A DNA stretch of 10,844 nucleotides, taken from positions 1-10,844 of the forward strand of contig QFNN01000101.1 in NCBI GenBank assembly GCA_003240855.1, written 5' to 3'. This DNA comes from Sphingomonas sanxanigenens. GTDB taxonomy: Bacteria; Pseudomonadota; Alphaproteobacteria; Sphingomonadales; Sphingomonadaceae. The stretch's first letter is position 1. Each line of letters begins with the position of its first letter. The notes under the pieces are model-generated. The model did not search any database. It saw only the letters and a program-made list of their open reading frames with translations, and was not told the origin of the DNA. Positions 6,707 through 10,844 of the stretch are shown one piece after another. The position numbers and the translations under genes were made by a program.

Positions 6707-6790
6707 CGTTATTGCGAGCGAAGAGACGCAAGCCAGTCCGGAACTGGCCCCTCCTGGATTGCCTCGTCGATTATGCCTTCTCGCAATGAG
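6707..6790. repeat. Palindromic intergenic repeat, copy 2 (eroded), possible bidirectional terminator
   Basis: The left arm begins cgttattgcgagcg (6707) and runs to about 6736. The right arm starts ctggattgcctcgtcg (6754) and ends ttctcgcaatga (6790). The outer 'attgcgag/ctcgcaat' and inner 'gcaagccag/ctggattgc' parts pair, while the middle has diverged and the right arm is about eight bases longer. Inside, gccagt-ccgga-actggc (6732-6748) forms its own 6-bp stem with a 5-base loop. It belongs to the same repeat type as the copy at 185-262. It fills most of the 100-base gap between the convergent coiled-coil gene (stop 6699) and the DUF1467 gene (stop 6800), where a hairpin could end transcription from both sides. 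Confidence 0.7.
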
Positions 6791-6799
6791 GAGAGAGGG

Positions 6800-7069
6800 T
6801 CAGCCCTTCCACCTGAACGGGTTGATGTCCTCGACCCCGATCCAGCCATAGACATAATTGGCGTAGAAAAGGCCGAAGGCGATCGCCGCGAGAATCGTCG
6901 TCGCAGCCAGCATCCGGCCCCATTTGAAGTCGTGCGGCGCGCTGTCCGCCTGCCCGGGCACCCGCTCCGCTCCCGCCTCCTCGTGGGTGCGGACGCCGAA
7001 CGGCATCACCACAAAGGCCGCGAGCGTCCAGAACAGCGCATAAATTGCAAAGACCGAATAGGCGTTCAC
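6800..7069 (-). CDS. DUF1467 family small membrane protein
   Basis: The protein is 89 residues if it starts at GTG 7069. It has two membrane helices (about 4-24 and 52-74) around a polar loop containing PFGVRTHEEAG and VPGQADSAPHDFKWGR, followed by LFYANYVYGW. The 'PFGVRT' and 'VPGQADSAP' motifs are characteristic of the alphaproteobacterial DUF1467 family, whose function is unknown. An in-frame ATG at 7117 would place 48 bases inside the RNase J gene and add a polar N-terminus that does not fit the family, so I reject it. With GTG the start overlaps the RNase J stop in a GTGA, giving translational coupling. It is the last gene of the minus-strand nuoN-birA-coaX-rnj series. Confidence 0.9.
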   Translation of the reverse strand: MNAYSVFAIYALFWTLAAFVVMPFGVRTHEEAGAERVPGQADSAPHDFKWGRMLAATTILAAIAFGLFYANYVYGWIGVEDINPFRWKG

Positions 7070-8706
7070 TTCACTCTCAGCAGCAGCACATCGACGATCG
7101 GCTTCTTGCCCGTCCATTCGGCCGCCTTGCGCCGGACGGCCAGGCGGATCGCCTCGCGCAGCCGGGCCTCGTCACGTTCTCCGGATCCCGCCGCCTCGCC
7201 AGCGGCGTCGCGCGCTTCGTCGAGGAAGTCCTCGCGGTCCTCCTCCACCGGCACGCCCTGAATGCGCACCTCGGGTTCGGCCGCAAGCCGTCCCTTCGCG
7301 TCAAGGGCAACCGCGACCGAAATCTGGCCATAGGCCGAAATGCGCCGGCGCTCGTTGATCGTGGTGCCGTCAGCCGGCAGGATCACATCGCCATCGAGGA
7401 CGAGGCGGCCCACGCGTTCGCGCCCGATCACCTTCGGCTCGCCGGGCGCGAGGCGGATCATCGTGCCATTTTCCTGCACCACCGCCTCGGGCACTCCCTG
7501 CGACAGCGCGAAGCGCGCCTGCTCGACCATGTGACGCATCTCGCCATGCACGGGCAGCACGATGCGCGGCCGGATCCACTTGTACATCAGCGCCAGTTCG
7601 GGACGCCCGGGGTGCCCCGAGACGTGGACGTGCGCCTGACGATCGGTGATCATCTGGATGCCTGCGCTGGCCAGCGCATTCTGGATGCGCCCGATCGCGA
7701 TCTCGTTGCCCGGTATCTGCTTCGACGAAAAGACGACGAGGTCGCCGGCCGAAAGCTTTATCTGGTGCTGCCCCATCGCAATCCGCGACAGCGCGGCGCG
7801 CGCTTCGCCTTGCCCGCCTGTCGCGACGATCATCACTTCATGCGGCGGCAGACGCATAGCCTCGTCGAAATCGACAGGCGCCGGAAAATCCTTCAGGTAG
7901 CCGACGCTCCTGGCGACGCGCAGGATGCGGTCGAGCGAGCGCCCCGCGACGCAGATGCGCCGCCCCGTATCGCGCGCGACTTCGCCCAGCGTCTGCAGCC
8001 GCGCCGCGTTCGACGCGAAGGTGGTGACGAGCACACGCCCCTTGGCGCCCGCGATCACCCCGTCCAGCCCCTCGCGGACCGCGGCTTCGGAACCCGACGC
8101 ATCTTCATTGAACACATTGGTCGAATCGCCGACCAGCGCGAGCACGCCCGCATCGCCGATCGCTTCCAGCTCGGCGGCGGTTGAGGGAGTGCCGAGCAGA
8201 GGCTCCTCGTCCAGCTTCCAGTCGCCTGTATGGAAGATGCGCCCATAGGGCGTGTCGATCAGCACCGCATTGCCCTCGGGGATCGAATGCGCCAGCGGCA
8301 CATAACGAAAGCCAAAGGGGCCGAGCGCGAAGCTGCCTTCATTCTCGATGACATTGAGCGTCACCTTGTCGGCGATCCCCTCTTCCTCCAGCTTGCCACG
8401 GATCAGCCCGGCAGTGAAAGGCGTGGCGTAGAGCGGCACGCCAAGATCGGCGGTAAGATAGGGCAACGCACCGATATGGTCCTCATGCCCGTGAGTCAGG
8501 ACGATGCCGAGCAGATCGTCAGCGCGCTCCTCGATAAAGGCCAGATCGGGCAGGATCAGCTCGACGCCCGGATAACCGGGGTCGGCGAAGGTAAGGCCAC
8601 AGTCAACCATCACCCATTTGCCTTCGCAGCCATAGAGATTGACGTTCATGCCAATCTCGCCCGAGCCGCCAAGGGCGAGAAAAATCAGTTCTTTACCGGG
8701 CGTCAT
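7066..8706 (-). CDS. rnj: Ribonuclease J
   Basis: This is a 546-residue member of the beta-CASP metallo-beta-lactamase family. It is an RNA 5'-3' exonuclease and endonuclease, which in alphaproteobacteria takes part in rRNA maturation and mRNA turnover. The zinc-binding motif is THGHEDHIG with H72, H74, D76 and H77; further ligands are H140 (LAHSIPEGN), D162 (HTGDWK) and H387 (LPVHGEM). GDSTN (193-197) opens the beta-CASP insert and HVSGHPGRPEL (361-371) carries its conserved histidine motif. Length is normal for the family, which is about 550-560 residues. The extreme C-terminus ends WTGKKPIVDVLLLRVK, as in relatives. The ATG at 8706 is 43 bases after the coaX stop, and the Shine-Dalgarno sequence before it is weak. 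Confidence 0.96.
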   Translation of the reverse strand: MTPGKELIFLALGGSGEIGMNVNLYGCEGKWVMVDCGLTFADPGYPGVELILPDLAFIEERADDLLGIVLTHGHEDHIGALPYLTADLGVPLYATPFTAGLIRGKLEEEGIADKVTLNVIENEGSFALGPFGFRYVPLAHSIPEGNAVLIDTPYGRIFHTGDWKLDEEPLLGTPSTAAELEAIGDAGVLALVGDSTNVFNEDASGSEAAVREGLDGVIAGAKGRVLVTTFASNAARLQTLGEVARDTGRRICVAGRSLDRILRVARSVGYLKDFPAPVDFDEAMRLPPHEVMIVATGGQGEARAALSRIAMGQHQIKLSAGDLVVFSSKQIPGNEIAIGRIQNALASAGIQMITDRQAHVHVSGHPGRPELALMYKWIRPRIVLPVHGEMRHMVEQARFALSQGVPEAVVQENGTMIRLAPGEPKVIGRERVGRLVLDGDVILPADGTTINERRRISAYGQISVAVALDAKGRLAAEPEVRIQGVPVEEDREDFLDEARDAAGEAAGSGERDEARLREAIRLAVRRKAAEWTGKKPIVDVLLLRVK

Positions 8707-8749
8707 CCCAAACTTTCATATTACGGCGCGCAAATCAGAACGCGCGGAT

Positions 8750-9532
8750 TCAGGCCTTCATATGGGCGCGGGCGTAAAGCATCGCCAGCCCCCTGATCGT
8801 CAGGTCGGGGTCGACCGCGTCGAACAGATCGGTGTGATCGTCGAACAGCACGGCCAGACCGCCGGTGGCGACGACCTTCGCGGGGCGGCCGATCTCGGCC
8901 TTGATCCGCTGGGTCATGCCTTCCATCATCGCCACATAGCCCCAGTAGATGCCGATCAGCATCTGATCCTCGGTGGTGCGGCCAATGACCGAATTGTCGG
9001 CCGGCGCCTCGATCGCGATGCGCGGAAGCTTCGCGGCGGCGGCGACCAGCGCGTCCAGCGAGAGGTTGAGCCCCGGCGCAATCACCCCGCCCTTGTAGGC
9101 GCCGTCATAATCCACCACGTCGAACGTCGTCGCGGTGCCGAAATCTATGACGATCAGGTCGCCCCTATGCTGGGCATGGGCGGAAATGGCATTCAGCACG
9201 CGGTCCGCGCCCACCGTCTCGGGCTCGACCACGTCGAGCTTTATGCCCCAGCCAAGCGCGCCGCGCCCCGCGACTTCAGCCTCGACGCCAAAATATTTGC
9301 TGGCCAGCACTTCGAGATTGTGGAGCGCGCGCGGCACCACCGTGCCGATCACCACCGCTCCCACCACATCACGCGACAGGCCTTCAAGCAGCAGCAACTG
9401 GTGCAGCCACACCGCATATTCGTCGGCCGTACGGCGCGGGTCGGTTGCGATGCGCCAGCGCGCCTTGATCGCGTCCCCGTCGAACAGCGCAAAGACGACG
9501 TTGGTATTCCCTGCGTCGATCACAAGCAGCAT
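8750..9532 (-). CDS. coaX: Type III pantothenate kinase
   Basis: This 260-residue cytosolic kinase phosphorylates pantothenate with ATP, the first step of coenzyme A synthesis. It is the type III enzyme, in the ASKHA fold, and is not homologous to E. coli CoaA. Signatures are the N-terminal phosphate loop DAGNTN (6-11), GADR (108-111) with the likely catalytic Asp110, IDFGTATTFDVV (129-140) including the monovalent-cation Asp130, and the adenosine-site ATGGLA (222-227). Length is typical. The ATG is preceded by GAGGGGGA about six bases upstream, a strong ribosome site. It starts 12 bases after the biotin ligase stop and ends 43 before RNase J. No other pantothenate kinase is seen, so it is probably the cell's source of this activity. 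Confidence 0.96.
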   Translation of the reverse strand: MLLVIDAGNTNVVFALFDGDAIKARWRIATDPRRTADEYAVWLHQLLLLEGLSRDVVGAVVIGTVVPRALHNLEVLASKYFGVEAEVAGRGALGWGIKLDVVEPETVGADRVLNAISAHAQHRGDLIVIDFGTATTFDVVDYDGAYKGGVIAPGLNLSLDALVAAAAKLPRIAIEAPADNSVIGRTTEDQMLIGIYWGYVAMMEGMTQRIKAEIGRPAKVVATGGLAVLFDDHTDLFDAVDPDLTIRGLAMLYARAHMKA

Positions 9533-9544
9533 CGGCGGTCCCCC

Positions 9545-10252
9545 TCAAACCATGAACACGTCGCCGGCGTGGATCGTTTCGATCTCGCCGCCGGCCAGAC
9601 GGAGCCTGAGCGCGCCATCGGCGTCAAGCCCGTCGAACAAACCTTCGCGTTCGCATCCGCCGGGCAGGCGCACCGTAAGCGCAGTCCCCCGCGGATGTGC
9701 GCGATCCTGCCAGCGCGCCAGCACCGCGCCCAGCCCGCGCCGCCAGATCGTCAGCCAGCGTTCGACGGCCTCCGCCAGATCGGCGAGGAACAACCCCGGA
9801 TCGGGCGCACCGAAGCCGGCGCCGGCCAGGCTGCTCGTCTTGCGATCGCCCAGCGTTGGGTGCGTCGCCAGATTGACGCCTATGCCGATCACGACGACCT
9901 CGCTGCTGCGTTCGAGCAATATGCCTGACAATTTGGCTCCATCGAGCATCAGGTCATTGGGCCATTTCAGTAGCAGCGATGCCGGATCGGCATAGGCCGA
10001 CACGACCTCGTCGAGCGCAACCGCAGCCACGAAGGCGAGCGTTGCGGCGGGCGGATCGCCGGGCCGCAGCCGCACCAGCGTGCTGGCGTAGAGATTGCCA
10101 GGCGGAGATGCCCAGTCGCGCCCCAACCGCCCCCTGCCTGCAGTCTGCCGTTCGGCGCGAAGCCATGTGCCCTCGCCAGCCCCATCGGCGGCGAGGGCAA
10201 TCATGTCCAGGTTGGTCGAGGCAGTCTCGGCAACCGTCCGGATGCTGATCAG
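9545..10252 (-). CDS. birA: Biotin--[acetyl-CoA-carboxylase] ligase, monofunctional; start uncertain
   Basis: The protein activates biotin to biotinyl-5'-AMP and transfers it to the lysine of carboxylase biotin carrier domains. Motifs are ERQTAGRGRLGRDW (biotinyl-AMP loop), LLLKWPNDLML, KLSGILLE and GIGVNLA, followed by a short beta-barrel C-terminal domain ending GDVFMV. There is no N-terminal helix-turn-helix, so it is a class I ligase without the repressor function of E. coli BirA. The first ATG (10204) would lose the conserved ETASTN segment, which is encoded just upstream in frame (STN at 10219-10211). No ATG, GTG or TTG is present in that frame for at least the preceding 100 bases. The best candidate is CTG at 10252, which overlaps the nuoN stop as CTGA and would give 235 residues. 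An ATC start is also possible. Conservative boundaries would be 9545-10204. Confidence 0.9.
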   Translation of the reverse strand: MISIRTVAETASTNLDMIALAADGAGEGTWLRAERQTAGRGRLGRDWASPPGNLYASTLVRLRPGDPPAATLAFVAAVALDEVVSAYADPASLLLKWPNDLMLDGAKLSGILLERSSEVVVIGIGVNLATHPTLGDRKTSSLAGAGFGAPDPGLFLADLAEAVERWLTIWRRGLGAVLARWQDRAHPRGTALTVRLPGGCEREGLFDGLDADGALRLRLAGGEIETIHAGDVFMV

Positions 10253-10844
10253 AAGAGCGCCTTCGCGGCGAGTTGCGATACGCCGCCGAGCGTCGGGATC
10301 AGGAAATAGCCGAGCGGCGACACGATGAGCGCGCAGACCGCGAGCAGCACATATTCGATCCTGCTTTCCGACGCCGCATAAGGGGTCGCCGCATCGTCGA
10401 AGTACATGGTTTTCACGACCTTCAGATAATAGAAGGCGCCGATCACCGAGGCCGCGATACCGATCGCGGCCAGCGGCCAGTAACCAGCCGCGACGGCCGC
10501 ATCAAACACCACGAACTTGGCATAGAAGCCGAGCAGCGGCGGGATGCCGGCGAGCGAGAACATGAAGATGGCAAGGGCAAGGGCAAGCCCCGGCCGCGAC
10601 TGCGACAGACCCGACAGGCTCGCGATCGTCTCGACAGGACGCCCCTCGGCATCGCGCATCTGGAGCACGACAAGGAAGCTGCCCAGCGTCATTGCGACAT
10701 AGATCGCCATGTAGGTCATCGTCGCGGCCGCGCCCTCAGGGGTGCCCGCGGCAAGACCGACCAGCGCGAAGCCGACATTGTTGATCGACGAATAGGCAAG
10801 CAGACGCTTGATGTTCGCCTGCCCGATCGCGCCGAACGCGCCGA
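10249..10844 (-). CDS. nuoN: NADH-quinone oxidoreductase subunit N, C-terminal part (5' end outside window)
   Basis: The frame is open from the window edge to TGA at 10251-10249, giving about 197 residues, the C-terminal part of a protein normally about 480-500 long. NuoN is one of the antiporter-like membrane subunits of complex I that drive proton pumping. Signatures are GQANIKRLLAYSSINNVGFA at the start, where the lysine-bearing broken helix region is typical, then MTYMAIYVAMTLGSFLVV, FMFSLAGIPPLLGFYAKF and AFYYLKVVKTMYF, with several further hydrophobic helices. The GIPP-x2-GF-x-AK motif is diagnostic of the NuoL/M/N family and, with YLK-V-x-MYF, of NuoN. In-frame methionines inside, such as at 10719, are internal. 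The biotin ligase gene overlaps or nearly touches its stop, so it is probably co-transcribed with the nuo operon upstream. Confidence 0.95.
   Translation of the reverse strand, partial: GAFGAIGQANIKRLLAYSSINNVGFALVGLAAGTPEGAAATMTYMAIYVAMTLGSFLVVLQMRDAEGRPVETIASLSGLSQSRPGLALALAIFMFSLAGIPPLLGFYAKFVVFDAAVAAGYWPLAAIGIAASVIGAFYYLKVVKTMYFDDAATPYAASESRIEYVLLAVCALIVSPLGYFLIPTLGGVSQLAAKALF

Noticed and set aside
7070..7117. Longer DUF1467 protein starting at ATG 7117
   Set aside because: The added 16 residues are polar and lie entirely inside RNase J. GTG 7069 overlaps the RNase J stop and places the first membrane helix near the N-terminus, as the family expects.
7045..8184. 379-residue plus-strand ORF opposite RNase J
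   Set aside because: It is antisense to well-conserved RNase J, His/Arg/Asp-rich, with no domain.
8639..9928. 429-residue plus-strand ORF opposite coaX and biotin ligase
   Set aside because: It spans the antisense of three gene boundaries, and the minus-strand genes there have complete catalytic motifs. It is a shadow of codon bias.
1..10844. CRISPR arrays, tRNA or rRNA genes
   Set aside because: No regularly spaced direct repeats and no tRNA-like or rRNA-like sequence were seen on either strand.

Overview
The window looks like chromosomal DNA from a GC-rich alphaproteobacterium, most likely of the order Sphingomonadales (Sphingomonas, Sphingopyxis or a relative). The reasons are the gene order nuoN - biotin ligase - coaX - rnj - DUF1467, the protein sequences themselves, and two copies of a palindromic repeat with 'cattgc...gcaatccag'-type arms. 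I recall such repeats from sphingomonad genomes but could not search for them. Nearly all the sequence is coding, and the very long overlapping ORFs on the opposite strands are high-GC shadows.

Layout. Bases 1-99 hold the last 27 codons and probable right end of an IS110-family insertion sequence. Bases 185-262 hold the first palindromic repeat. Bases 295-4320 hold four minus-strand genes that read as one operon in the order Hpt-like protein (4320-4021), nucleotidyltransferase-like membrane protein (3949-2768), DUF2336-like helical protein (2732-1635) and PAS sensor kinase (1638-295). Facing away from this operon across an 84-bp intergenic region is a 764-residue plus-strand protein (4405-6699). 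It has two N-terminal membrane helices, a very long coiled coil and a distinctive C-terminal domain, an architecture that resembles the Caulobacter polarity factor TipN. A second, eroded palindromic repeat lies at 6707-6790. From there to the right edge is a minus-strand housekeeping run: nuoN (partial), biotin ligase, coaX, RNase J and a small DUF1467 membrane protein.

The most interesting feature is the left half. The Hpt-like protein has Tyr where the phospho-accepting His belongs. The kinase has Ala at the HisKA phospho-acceptor position but keeps an apparently intact ATP-binding domain. Both proteins resemble phosphorelay parts that cannot carry phosphate on the usual residue, and they sit beside a TipN-like coiled-coil protein. 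I infer a non-canonical signalling or polarity module, possibly analogous to the DivL pseudokinase logic of Caulobacter. The residue substitutions are seen directly; the system-level role is a hypothesis.

The right half is conventional: the end of respiratory complex I, biotin attachment to carboxylases, the first step of coenzyme A synthesis, and RNA decay and maturation. It has one real start-codon puzzle, in the biotin ligase.
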